From Pseudomaricurvus sp. HS19 (GTDB lineage Bacteria > Pseudomonadota > Gammaproteobacteria > Pseudomonadales > Cellvibrionaceae), in NCBI RefSeq assembly GCF_009857815.1, contig NZ_WVVW01000003.1, positions 186,001 to 250,000 on the forward strand: 64,000 nt of DNA, given 5' to 3'. Below, in pieces: positions 34,310-42,665 of this stretch. The translations under genes were made by a program, and so were the position numbers. Each line of letters starts with the position of its first letter. Position 1 is the first letter of the stretch. The notes under the pieces are model-generated. The model searched no databases. It was given only the letters and a program-made list of their open reading frames with translations, and was not told where the DNA came from.

Positions 34310-35437
34310 GTGGAAAACTATCAAACCCTGATGGAAGTGGCCGAACGGCAGTCCGGGCTCAACGATTTCGGTGCTGACACCTTTCGGGAAGGGCTGGAGC
34401 TGCTGGTGCGCTCCCTGAATGAGGAGGCCAACCTGAATGCGGTGGGTGAACACATCCTGCGTGAACGCATCATTGGTCACCTCAAGCAGCGCCTGCAGGT
34501 AGAGGATTGGTACAAACGTCATCCCGAGATTGATGACGAGCAGATCGTAAAGCCGCTGATTGGTTTGAGTCTGCCCCGCACCGGCTCCACAGCACTTTCG
34601 TTTTTGTTGGCCTGTGATCCGGAAGCCCGCTCCCTGCGCCGGGCGGAAGCGGCACAGCCCTGTCCTCCGCCTTGCATGCTGGAAGCGGCCCGCGAACAGC
34701 AACAGGATGAGGCGGAGAAAGTGGCTGGCTGGAAGAGTCATACCCCATCCGGTGAGAACGCCCCGGCTGAGTGCCAGGACCTGATGTCACTGGACTTTCG
34801 TTCGCAATTGTTTCTCGCCTTTGCGCAGATTCCTTCCTACGCCGAGTGGCTTAATAACGCCGACATGAGCAGTTGCTATGAGTACGAGCGTCGCGCGTTG
34901 AAACTGCTGCAGTGGCGGCTTCCGGAAAAGCCCTGGCGTTTGAAGGCGCCGACCCATCTGCTCTACCTGGATGATCTCAACAAGGCGTTTCCCGATGCCC
35001 GCTTCGTCATGACCCATCGGGATCCCACCGATGTGATTCTGTCGGTGATCAATGTCTACAGCGACATTATCAGCAAATTTACCGACCAGATGGATATGGG
35101 ATATGTGGCAGAGCTGAACATCAATATGTGGTCGGAAGGCATGCGTCGTACCCTGGCGTTCCGTGAGCGGGATAACAACGCGGAACGTTTTTTCGATATT
35201 CATTTTAAAGCCATGCACGAAGATCCACTGGCAGAAGTGAGTCGCCTGTACCAGTGGCTGGGCGAACCGGTGACGCCGGCCTTTGCCGAAAATATGACGA
35301 CGTGGTGGGCAGAAAATGCCAACAACCGTGAGCCTTCCGGCACCAAAACCGCAGCAGAGTATGGCGTTGACCTGGAAAAAGTACGGCCGCTGTTCGCCGA
35401 CTACACCCGTTGTATGCAGCAGTGGACCGGGAGGTAA
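34310..35437 (+). CDS. PAPS-dependent sulfotransferase family protein
   Basis: The 375-residue protein contains IGLSLPRTGSTALSFLLA (residues about 82-99), the 5'-phosphosulfate-binding loop of the sulfotransferase fold. Farther on, FVMTHRDPTDVILSVINVY supplies the 3'-phosphate-binding arginine and serine. Members move sulfate from PAPS to an alcohol, amine or phenol. I take the GTG at 34310 as start because CGAGGAT lies just upstream. It follows cofCGH by 57 bases and precedes the unknown gene at 35443 by five, so it reads as part of the same transcript. Proteobacterial members of this subgroup are mostly uncharacterised, and the acceptor is unknown. Confidence 0.85.
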   Translation: MENYQTLMEVAERQSGLNDFGADTFREGLELLVRSLNEEANLNAVGEHILRERIIGHLKQRLQVEDWYKRHPEIDDEQIVKPLIGLSLPRTGSTALSFLLACDPEARSLRRAEAAQPCPPPCMLEAAREQQQDEAEKVAGWKSHTPSGENAPAECQDLMSLDFRSQLFLAFAQIPSYAEWLNNADMSSCYEYERRALKLLQWRLPEKPWRLKAPTHLLYLDDLNKAFPDARFVMTHRDPTDVILSVINVYSDIISKFTDQMDMGYVAELNINMWSEGMRRTLAFRERDNNAERFFDIHFKAMHEDPLAEVSRLYQWLGEPVTPAFAENMTTWWAENANNREPSGTKTAAEYGVDLEKVRPLFADYTRCMQQWTGR

Positions 35438-35442
35438 GTGTC

Positions 35443-36477
35443 ATGAGTGTTGATTTGACCGGTGGTATTGATCAGAGCCGCGAATACGTCATCGCCAGCA
35501 AGCCGGAAGACCCGGAAGTGCGCGATGCAGTAAATGTGTGGATTGAATCGGCGGATGGCGCCTTCGGCATGCGCATTGGAATCGAAGCGCTGGCGAAAGA
35601 GTGGGATGCCCACGATATCTGGCTCGATATTGCCTTTGCCGATGGCCGGGTAATCAGCTTTCGCGAAAGCCACGCACCTCACAACTCCATCGATGCGGAT
35701 GGTTTGTCCTCTGTGCGTGGTGCCGGGCCGCTGCGCTTCTGTTGTGTGGAGCCTTTCAAGCGCTGGACGGTTTCCTTTAATGGAGCCGCGCCGGAGACTA
35801 CGGCAGAGTTGCTGGCACAGGGAGAGCTGAAAAACAGCCCCGAGCCGGTGGCGGTCAGCTTCGATATTGATATGGAAATGGTGGCGCCACCGTGGGTGCC
35901 CGGTTCCCTGTCCGCACAGGCCCGCGAGTTGTTGAAGGGCAAGGAGGGCGGCTTTATGAGTCCCCGCTATGAACAACTGTTTCGTGCGCAAGGTGTGTTG
36001 AATGTTGGTGATGAGCGTATCGGGCTGTCCGGTAATGGCCTGCGCATTCGCCGCCAGGGTGTACGCCGGCTGGAAGGTTTCTACGGCCACTGCTGGCAGT
36101 CGGCGGTGTTCCCCGGCGGCAAGGCGTTTGGCTTTAATACCTACCCGGATCGTGGCGATGGTACGCCGGCTTACAACGAAGGTTTTGTCTTTGATGGCAG
36201 CGGCGAACTGCAACCTGCGCGGGTGGTTGAGATTCCCTGGCTGGATCGGCTGCAGGCCCGTGGTGACGATGTGTCGTTCGTGCTGGAAACCGCGGCTGGT
36301 AACGTGACAGTGGAAGGGGCCACGTTTATCAACACCCGCTCCGTGAACAAGGGCAGTGCGGTATTGCCCCCGGACTTTCCCATTGTGCAGCAGGCTCACG
36401 CCCGCTATCGCTGGGGCGATGAAGAGACGGTGGGCATGATCGAGCGTTCGTCGCCACCCAGCAAAATTACCAGTTAA
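35443..36477 (+). CDS. Protein of unknown function in the F420 operon
   Basis: The product is about 344 residues, soluble and without a signal peptide, and looks beta-rich. Noticeable stretches are GIEALAKEWDAHDIWLDIAF, RYEQLFRAQGVLNVGDERI, GFYGHCWQSAVFPGGKAFGF and PAYNEGFVFDGSGELQPARV. The layout of two beta domains is faintly like lipocalin-type proteins of the hydroxyneurosporene-synthase/AttH group, but I cannot confirm this. The ATG at 35443 follows GGGAGGTAAG, a strong ribosome site. Position between the sulfotransferase and an SDR suggests a role in modifying the same compound. Confidence 0.7.
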   Translation: MSVDLTGGIDQSREYVIASKPEDPEVRDAVNVWIESADGAFGMRIGIEALAKEWDAHDIWLDIAFADGRVISFRESHAPHNSIDADGLSSVRGAGPLRFCCVEPFKRWTVSFNGAAPETTAELLAQGELKNSPEPVAVSFDIDMEMVAPPWVPGSLSAQARELLKGKEGGFMSPRYEQLFRAQGVLNVGDERIGLSGNGLRIRRQGVRRLEGFYGHCWQSAVFPGGKAFGFNTYPDRGDGTPAYNEGFVFDGSGELQPARVVEIPWLDRLQARGDDVSFVLETAAGNVTVEGATFINTRSVNKGSAVLPPDFPIVQQAHARYRWGDEETVGMIERSSPPSKITS

Positions 36478-36496
36478 AGCGATGGCAGGTGTACCC

Positions 36497-37345
36497 ATGG
36501 ATAGTAATCAAATTGCGTTGACCGATCAGGTGGCAATCGTGACCGGCGGTGGCGGTGGTATTGGTCGTGCCATTGCGCTGGCGTTTGCAGCTGCCGGTGC
36601 CGATGTTGTCATTGCCGATGTGGTGCCGGAGCGCTGTGAGGAGACCGCAGCGAGAGTGCGGGAGCTGGGTCGCAAGGCGCTGCCCGTGCCCACGGACATG
36701 TGCGAGACCGAACAGGTCTACGCCATGGTGGATCAGGCCAAAGCCGAATTTGGCCGTATCGACATTCTGGTGAATAACGTCGGTGGCGTTGCACCCAAGC
36801 CGTTCCTGCAGCAGTCCGAACGCTCCTGGCGCAAACACATCGATCTCAATCTGGTGAGTATGCTGGCGGCCACCTCCGCCGCCGCACCGGTGATGGTCGA
36901 GGGTGGCCGCGGCGGTGCCATTATCAATGTCGCCAGTATTGAAGCGTCCCGTGCCGCGCCTTATTACTCGATCTACGCCGCCTGCAAGGCGGGCATGCTC
37001 AACTTCACCCGCTCGCTGGCGCTGGAATTGGCGGAGCACAATATTCGTGTCAACGCCATTGCACCGGATTACACCGTAACACCGGGACTGCGGGGCAATA
37101 TCAAAGGGCCGGTGGACGAGTCCACCTGGTTGCAGCCGACGCCGGAGCAGGAGCAGGCCACGGCCAATCGAATTCCCGCCGGGCGCACCGGTATCGACAG
37201 CGAGTGCGGACAGGCGGCGCTGTTCCTGGCGTCCGCCATGAGCAGTTACGTCAACGGTGTGGTGTTACCGGTGGACGGTGGCAGCTGGGCATCCAGTGGC
37301 TGGATTCGCAATGCGACCGGCAAGTGGACGCTGACCGGAATCTGA
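36497..37345 (+). CDS. Short-chain dehydrogenase/reductase
   Basis: This 282-residue classical SDR has the cofactor-binding TGGGGGIGRAIALAFAAAGA followed by DVVIADV, where the acidic residue after the second strand favours NAD. NNVGG follows, and the catalytic YSIYAACKAGM. The C-terminal NGVVLPVDGG is typical of the family. It oxidises or reduces an alcohol/ketone pair. The ATG at 36497 is preceded by AGGTG; an in-frame ATG at 36482 is the alternative. It lies in the gene run that follows cofCGH, 19 bases after the unknown gene. Confidence 0.88.
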   Translation: MDSNQIALTDQVAIVTGGGGGIGRAIALAFAAAGADVVIADVVPERCEETAARVRELGRKALPVPTDMCETEQVYAMVDQAKAEFGRIDILVNNVGGVAPKPFLQQSERSWRKHIDLNLVSMLAATSAAAPVMVEGGRGGAIINVASIEASRAAPYYSIYAACKAGMLNFTRSLALELAEHNIRVNAIAPDYTVTPGLRGNIKGPVDESTWLQPTPEQEQATANRIPAGRTGIDSECGQAALFLASAMSSYVNGVVLPVDGGSWASSGWIRNATGKWTLTGI

Positions 37346-37408
37346 TGGTTTGAAATTCAATCGCCGGTGCACAAACAGTCAGCGTGCGCGGGCAAGAAGG
37401 AGAGAGTT

Positions 37409-38317
37409 ATGAAGATCAATGTCACCCTGCCATTTGATAATGTGGAAAAGGCCGACGAATTTTGCACCCCCGAAGCGGTCAGGGAAATCGCGCAGCACAT
37501 CGAAAAATTGGGATTTAACGCCGGCAATGTCACCGATCACCCGTGTCCTACAGCCCGCTGGCGCGACTCCGGTGGTCACGACGCCCAGGACCCGTTTGTA
37601 ATGTTGAGTCTGGTGGCAGCTCATACCACCACCTTGCGCCTGCAGACTGGTATTCTTGTGGCCACCTATCGCAACCCGTTTATTACCGCGCGGGCCGCCT
37701 CCACACTGGATGTGTTTTCCAACGGCAGGCTGACGCTGGGAATGGGCGCCGGTTACCTGAAGGGTGAATACTTTGCCCTGGGCGTGGATTTTGAACAGCG
37801 CAATGACCTGTTCGACGAGCATATCAAGGCCATGCGCCTGGCCTGGACCGGTGAGGAGTTTGATTTTGAAGGCACCGGTTACAACGCCCGTGGCAGCCGT
37901 ATGCGTCCGGCACCGGTGCAGAAGCCGGGCATCCCGATATATATCGGTGGTAACGCCAAGCGTGCTATTCGTCGCGCGGTGGAGCTGGGCGATGGCTGGA
38001 ATCCGTTCTTTACCGGCAACCTGTCCACCGCGACAACACGCACACAGAGCATGTCCGGTGAGGAAGACCTGGCCAGCGGTATCCAGTACATGAAGGAGCA
38101 CTGTGAAAAGGTGGGTCGTGAAGAGCCGCCGGTGGTGTTTCTTGCCAGCATTATGCAACCGGGTGAAAAGTGGGATGCGGCGGCGGTGCTGGACCGTATT
38201 GGTCAGTATAAAGAGCTGGGCGTGATCGGTGCCTCGGCGCATGTGGAGGGTAACACCCGCGCCGAATGGTGTGACAACGCCTCCCGCTTTGCCGAAGAGG
38301 TACTGCAAAAAATCTGA
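37409..38317 (+). CDS. Luciferase-like (LLM) oxidoreductase, probably F420-dependent
   Basis: This 302-residue TIM-barrel protein belongs to the bacterial luciferase-like family. It shows the group's N-terminal NVTLPFDN, DPFVMLSLVAAHTTTLRLQT, then NPFITARAASTLDVFSNGRL, GMGAGYLKGEYFALGVDF and IPIYIGGNAKRAIRRAVELG, ending with DGWNPFF. The match is to the F420-using branch (Rv2161c-like, LLM class F420-dependent) rather than FMN monooxygenases, although the cofactor choice is family inference. It would use F420H2 or F420 made by the neighbouring genes, and is the only candidate F420-dependent enzyme besides npdG. AAGGAGAGAG precedes the ATG. Confidence 0.85.
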   Translation: MKINVTLPFDNVEKADEFCTPEAVREIAQHIEKLGFNAGNVTDHPCPTARWRDSGGHDAQDPFVMLSLVAAHTTTLRLQTGILVATYRNPFITARAASTLDVFSNGRLTLGMGAGYLKGEYFALGVDFEQRNDLFDEHIKAMRLAWTGEEFDFEGTGYNARGSRMRPAPVQKPGIPIYIGGNAKRAIRRAVELGDGWNPFFTGNLSTATTRTQSMSGEEDLASGIQYMKEHCEKVGREEPPVVFLASIMQPGEKWDAAAVLDRIGQYKELGVIGASAHVEGNTRAEWCDNASRFAEEVLQKI

Positions 38318-38367
38318 TCGCACCCGTAAAGGCAAGGGATCGCCGGTTACAGCTTTCAGGAGGAGTT

Positions 38368-39201
38368 ATGAACAGTAAGCCACTGACAGGAAAAACAGCA
38401 CTAATCACCGGTGGTGGGCAGGGGATAGGCCTGGCCACCGCCCAACTGCTGCTTGAGGATGGTGCTGTCGTTGTGATCACCGGGCGACGCACGGACGCAC
38501 TGCAGCAGGCGCGTGGGCAGTTACTGCAACAGGTTCCGGGAGGTATTGTCGAAACCTTCACCGGTGATGCGGCTGACGAGGCGCAGGTGCAGGCAGCGTT
38601 GCAGTTTGCCCACGATCTGGATGGCCATCTGGACATACTCGTACCTGCGGTTGGCTTACCGGGTCTCAAGCCCTTGCTGATGTACAACCGCAAAAGTGTA
38701 CAGCGGGATTTTGACCTGAACTTTATGAGTGCCTTCCTGATGGTGCGCTATGGTGTGCCACTGCTCAGTAATGGTGGCGCCATTGCCTGCATCTCCACCT
38801 CCGGCGTGAGCCAGACTTTCTGGGGGCTGTCGGTTTATGCAGCGATGAAAGCGGCGCTGGAGCGTTTTGTCAGGGCGGCAGCGTTTGAGCTGGGCGGGGC
38901 GGGTATCCGCATCAATGCGGTACGCCCGGGAATGACATTGTCACCGGAAAGTGCCGCGGACCCGGGCATGCAAAAAATGGTGGAATACAACGCCCGGGCA
39001 ACACCGCTGGGGCGCATCGGCGAGCCACTGGATATTGCCCGTGTGATTCGTTTTCTGGTGGGGCCGGAATCCGGTTGGGTCACCGGACAGACGATTTCGG
39101 TGGATGGCGGTCAGGATCACTCCCAGGGCTTTGACTTTATGGATGAGTTTTTTGGTGAGACGACCATGGAGGCGATACGGGCCGGAAAGCCGCCCTCCTG
39201 A
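38368..39201 (+). CDS. Short-chain dehydrogenase/reductase
   Basis: This 277-residue SDR has the cofactor loop TGGGQGIGLATAQLL and VVITGRR, where the arginines suggest NADP. The catalytic site is in SVYAAMKAALERF, and the family C-terminus reads WVTGQTISVDGGQ. The usual NNAG is replaced by VPAVG, an atypical structural motif. CAGGAGG lies seven bases before the ATG, a very strong ribosome site. It follows the luciferase-like gene by 50 bases and probably acts in the same route. Confidence 0.86.
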   Translation: MNSKPLTGKTALITGGGQGIGLATAQLLLEDGAVVVITGRRTDALQQARGQLLQQVPGGIVETFTGDAADEAQVQAALQFAHDLDGHLDILVPAVGLPGLKPLLMYNRKSVQRDFDLNFMSAFLMVRYGVPLLSNGGAIACISTSGVSQTFWGLSVYAAMKAALERFVRAAAFELGGAGIRINAVRPGMTLSPESAADPGMQKMVEYNARATPLGRIGEPLDIARVIRFLVGPESGWVTGQTISVDGGQDHSQGFDFMDEFFGETTMEAIRAGKPPS

Positions 39202-39306
39202 CCGCCGCAGTTTTGATCAGCGGTCGTTGTGGCCGTTTAACCTCGCTGCCTGGCGGAATCTGGTGGCGGGTAACTGGAATTTGATTTGGCAGTAATGAAA
39301 AGGACT

Positions 39307-40221
39307 ATGGAAAATTTATCAGGGAAGACCGCCATTGTTACCGGTGGCGCCTCCGGCATTGGCCTGGGCATCGTCAGGGCGCTCTATCGCGCGGGCATGA
39401 ATGTGGCCATTGCCGATATACAAGCCGATGCGCTGGAGCGTACTGCGGAGGAGTTTGGTTCCAGCGCGGGCATTCTGACCTGGCAACTGGATGTGACCGA
39501 CCGTGATGCCTACATGGCATTTGCCGACGCGGTGGAGCAGCAGTTCGGCAACATACATCTGCTGGTCAATAATGCCGGTGTACTGGTGTCCGGCCCGGCA
39601 GCGCAAGCCAGCTTCAGTGATTGGGACTGGGTAATCAATGTCAATCTGGTGGGCGCCATCAATGGGGTTGTCATCGTGTTGCCAAAGATTCTGGCGCACG
39701 GCGAGGGGGGACATATTGTGAATACCTCCTCCACCTCCGGCATCCTGCCTCATCCTGGCGCCGCTATTTACGTCACTACAAAATCGGCGCTGGTGGGGAT
39801 GAGTGAGTCCCTGCGCAGTGAACTGGAGCCCAGGGGTGTGGGGGTATCGGTCTTCTGCCCCGGCCCTGTGCAATCCGGCATTGGCATGGCGGTGCGCAAT
39901 CGCCCGGCCACCTATGCCGGCTCCGGTTACGGCTCAAGCCAGCCGGGCACCCTCAGCGACAGTGCAGCAGCGGTACAGAAGATGTTGATGACCGCCGACG
40001 AGGCGGGCGAGATTGTGCGTAAGGGGATCGAGCACAACTGGCTCTATATTTTTACCCACAGCGAATACCGGGAGGGCCTGCGGGAGCGGGCTGCCGCCAT
40101 CGATGCTGCGGTGCCGGCTTTTGAGGAAAGCCCTTTCCTCAAAAGCCTGCTGGTCAGTGCCGGGGCCAACCCGGCCTATGCCGAAGAGATACAGCGACGG
40201 ACGGTAAGTCCGGAGGAGTGA
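39307..40221 (+). CDS. Short-chain dehydrogenase/reductase
   Basis: This 304-residue SDR has TGGASGIGLGIVRALYRAGM, NVAIADIQ, LLVNNAGVL, and the catalytic AIYVTTKSALVGM. It is longer than classical SDRs: about 60 extra C-terminal residues (ending ANPAYAEEIQRRTVSPEE) close the substrate pocket in several such proteins. It is the last gene in the plus-strand run from npdG. ATG 39307 gives the family N-terminus; ATG 39295 and a TTG at 39286 are in-frame alternatives and none has a clear ribosome site. Confidence 0.86.
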   Translation: MENLSGKTAIVTGGASGIGLGIVRALYRAGMNVAIADIQADALERTAEEFGSSAGILTWQLDVTDRDAYMAFADAVEQQFGNIHLLVNNAGVLVSGPAAQASFSDWDWVINVNLVGAINGVVIVLPKILAHGEGGHIVNTSSTSGILPHPGAAIYVTTKSALVGMSESLRSELEPRGVGVSVFCPGPVQSGIGMAVRNRPATYAGSGYGSSQPGTLSDSAAAVQKMLMTADEAGEIVRKGIEHNWLYIFTHSEYREGLRERAAAIDAAVPAFEESPFLKSLLVSAGANPAYAEEIQRRTVSPEE

Positions 40222-40279
40222 TCCGCTTTCGTTTCAGGGCTTGCAGGAATTACTGACTTTTCCCCTATAAAGACGACAG

Positions 40280-41671
40280 TCAGCGCTGGCTGATAATGCG
40301 CGCGCGACAACTGCGGCCTTTCAATTTACCTTCGTTCAGGATCTTTAACGCTTTTTTCGCTACTTCACGTTTGACGGCGACATAGGAACGCATGGGGGCC
40401 ATATTGATTTTGCCCACCTGATCGCCGTCGATGCCGCCTTCCCCGGTGAGTGCGCCGAGAATGTCGCCGGGACGGATTTTCTGCTTTTTACCACCATCAA
40501 TTTGCAGTGTCGTCATGGCCGCCTGGCGCGGTGGCTTTCTGAGTATGGATTCGTCAGGCAGGGTTTCTCCGGCAATGTCGTGACCGAGGTAGTCCTGCAA
40601 CAGCATCAGCTTGTAATGCTCCTTGTCGCTGAACAGGGAACAGGCGATGCCGCGACTGCCGCCGCGTCCGGTACGGCCCACCCGATGGACGTGCACTTCG
40701 CTGTCGCGTGCCAGATGATAGTTGATCACCAGGTCCACAGCGCTGATGTCCAGACCGCGGGCGGCGACATCGGTGGCCACCAGAATCGATACACTTTTGT
40801 TGCCAAACTGAATCAGTGTCTGATCGCGGTCTCTCTGCTCCATGTCACCGTGCAAAGCGGCGGCACTGAAACCGTGCGCGCAGAGGGTGTCGCACAGTTC
40901 CTGTACTTCTTTCTTGGTGTTGGCAAACACCATGGCCGATTCCGGAGAGAACTGCAGCAACAACAAGCGAGTGGCCAGTAGGCGCTGGGCTTCGTCATTG
41001 ATGTTGTAGAAGTGCTGTTCGATGCTGTCGGCATTGTGCTGCTCCTCCACTTCAACCCGCACGGGCTCGCGCAGGATGCGTTGCGCGATAGCTTCGATCT
41101 GCGTCGGATAGGTGGCGCTGAACAGCAGCGTCTGACGTTTGGCCGGCGTCTGTTCGACGATGGCATCCAGGGAGGCCTGAAAGCCCATCTCCAGCATCCG
41201 GTCCGCCTCGTCCAGGACCAGGGTGTCTACCTGTGCCAGACTCAGGGACGCCTTGCGCAGATGTTCTTCCACCCGTCCGGGGGTGCCGACAATAATGTGT
41301 GCCCCATGCTCCAGGGAGCCCAGTTGAGGGCCGAAGGGCTGTCCGCCGCAGAGGGTCAGCACCTTGATGTTGTGGATGCCGCGCGCCAGTTTGCGGATCT
41401 CGTTGGCGACCTGATCCGCCAGCTCCCGGGTGGGGCAGAGCACCAGCGACTGCACACAAAAACGTTTGACCTCCAGTTTGGCCAGCAGGCCGAGGCCAAA
41501 CGCAGCGGTTTTGCCGGATCCGGTTTTGGCCTGCGCGATGATGTCGCGGCCTGCCAGAACCTGCGGCAGGCTTTGGGCCTGAACCGGTGTCATGGTGTGG
41601 TAGCCGAGGTCAGACAGGGTGGCCTGCAGTTCCGGAGCGAGGGGGAGTTTGGTAAAGGGAAGTGGAGTCAA
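40280..41671 (-). CDS. dbpA: ATP-dependent RNA helicase DbpA
   Basis: This 463-residue DEAD-box helicase acts in 50S ribosomal subunit assembly by binding hairpin 92 of 23S rRNA. Motifs visible: GYHTMTPVQAQSLP (Q motif), AQAKTGSGKT (I), PTRELA (Ia), TPGR, VLDEADRML (II, DEAD), FSATYP (III), and HRVGRTGRGG (VI). The C-terminal RNA-binding domain (INMAPMRSYVAVKR; GKLKGRSCRARIIS) is diagnostic of DbpA. No ATG gives a normal N-terminus. I place the start at a TTG (41671, LTPLPFTKLPLAPE), with CAGG upstream and a length matching E. coli DbpA; the open frame continues 57 codons further into the thioredoxin gene. Confidence 0.92.
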   Translation of the reverse strand: MTPLPFTKLPLAPELQATLSDLGYHTMTPVQAQSLPQVLAGRDIIAQAKTGSGKTAAFGLGLLAKLEVKRFCVQSLVLCPTRELADQVANEIRKLARGIHNIKVLTLCGGQPFGPQLGSLEHGAHIIVGTPGRVEEHLRKASLSLAQVDTLVLDEADRMLEMGFQASLDAIVEQTPAKRQTLLFSATYPTQIEAIAQRILREPVRVEVEEQHNADSIEQHFYNINDEAQRLLATRLLLLQFSPESAMVFANTKKEVQELCDTLCAHGFSAAALHGDMEQRDRDQTLIQFGNKSVSILVATDVAARGLDISAVDLVINYHLARDSEVHVHRVGRTGRGGSRGIACSLFSDKEHYKLMLLQDYLGHDIAGETLPDESILRKPPRQAAMTTLQIDGGKKQKIRPGDILGALTGEGGIDGDQVGKINMAPMRSYVAVKREVAKKALKILNEGKLKGRSCRARIISQR

Positions 41672-42104
41672 GGGAGTTGCCTGCAGGGTGTGCGGGGCGG
41701 CGGTATTGCCGCGCGAGACGCCATTGTAGCGGTCGGCGCGCGCTTCTGCGATGGCTGGTGTGTGGGATGCCGGCTTGTAGCAGCAACTGACGCAGCTGGC
41801 TGACAGAGGTCGGGCGCACCACACGGGCTGTTTCCACGCCATCGTGCAGGACGATCAGGGTGGGCCACAGCTTGACGCGGAAATGGCGTCCCAGCGCTTT
41901 TCCCTTGCCGTCGTAGATCTTGATGTGCGGCATCTGTGGGTGGTCCGCCATGAACTCCCGGACTGCGTTGGCCGCCGCCCCGCAGTGTCCGCACCAGGGG
42001 GTGCCAAACTCTACCAGCACCGGGCCCGGCAGGGCCGCCAGCTCCGGGGCGCTGGGGGCTTGTTCGCTGTAATCCGGATTGAAGCCGGTGACAGGATTGA
42101 TCAT
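41610..42104 (-). CDS. Thioredoxin-fold protein with CGHC site and overlapping basic tail
   Basis: The 164-residue product has a thioredoxin domain over about residues 22-112: LPGPVLVEFGTPWCGHCGAA with the active site CGHC (not the usual CGPC), KIYDGKGKALGRHFRVKLWP with the conserved cis-proline region, and LIVLHDGVETARVV. The last 45 residues or so, from SHRRSARRPL on, are basic, low-complexity and unlike thioredoxin. They overlap the first 62 bases of dbpA in another frame. Either the tail is a by-product of a missing stop, or the reading frame end has drifted. It probably reduces disulfides in the cytoplasm; no signal peptide is seen. Confidence 0.8.
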   Translation of the reverse strand: MINPVTGFNPDYSEQAPSAPELAALPGPVLVEFGTPWCGHCGAAANAVREFMADHPQMPHIKIYDGKGKALGRHFRVKLWPTLIVLHDGVETARVVRPTSVSQLRQLLLQAGIPHTSHRRSARRPLQWRLARQYRRPAHPAGNSLDSTSLYQTPPRSGTAGHPV

Positions 42105-42223
42105 GGGTTTGCCCTGAGGAGTATTTGCTCCATGCGAACATGGTTGCGGATTAAGTTTGGCTGTGGTCGTGGCGCTGTTAAAGTACCTGCTGATACCGCC
42201 AATACAATAATGGAGTGAGAGTG

Positions 42224-42514
42224 ATGTTGCGACATGTGGTCTTGATCAAATTTAACGACAGTGCCAATGAAGAAATGGTACAGGCACTGGCGGCAAAACT
42301 GGATGCCCTGCCGGCGGCAATTCCCGAATTGGTGTCACTGGTGCATGGCAGGGACGCCGGGGTCAGCGGCGGCAAATACAGCTACGGTGTGTTTGCCGAC
42401 TTCAACTCGGTGGCGGATTACCAGAGTTATCTCCAGCATCCGGCTCACCAGGCTGCCGGCGGCGCCATGATGCCGCTGGTGGCAGATGTGGCGCAATTGC
42501 AGCTGGAGTATTGA
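42224..42514 (+). CDS. Dabb-domain (stress-responsive dimeric alpha/beta barrel) protein
   Basis: This 96-residue protein begins MLRHVVLIKFNDSANEEMVQ and contains SYGVFADFNSVADYQSYL and HPAHQ, matching the Dabb/stress-responsive A/B barrel family. That family includes plant stress proteins and polyketide-cyclase relatives, and its members usually form dimers. No catalytic role can be assigned. GGAG eight bases before the ATG supports start 42224; the open frame begins three codons earlier. It is divergent from the thioredoxin gene and followed by its own terminator, so it is monocistronic. Confidence 0.82.
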   Translation: MLRHVVLIKFNDSANEEMVQALAAKLDALPAAIPELVSLVHGRDAGVSGGKYSYGVFADFNSVADYQSYLQHPAHQAAGGAMMPLVADVAQLQLEY

Positions 42515-42530
42515 CGTTGTAACGGTTCGT

Positions 42531-42556
42531 AAAAGCGGCGTGAGCCGCTTTTTTTG
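42531..42556 (+). terminator. Intrinsic terminator after the Dabb gene
   Basis: AAAAGCGGC (42531-42539), loop GTGA and GCCGCTTTT (42544-42552) are followed by further T residues. Confidence 0.9.
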
Positions 42557-42665
42557 TGGCTGCGGCAAGGCGGTGAGGGCGCACCGCAATTGCGGCTGGC
42601 GGTGACGCGGTTTCCGCCGCAGTGCTATATTCCCGGTACAGTAATCACAGTAACGGGGAAGTTGT

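Noticed and set aside
37409-38317. FMN-dependent alkanal or alkanesulfonate monooxygenase
   Set aside because: The motif pattern and the adjacency to F420 genes fit the F420-using branch better, although the cofactor is not proven.
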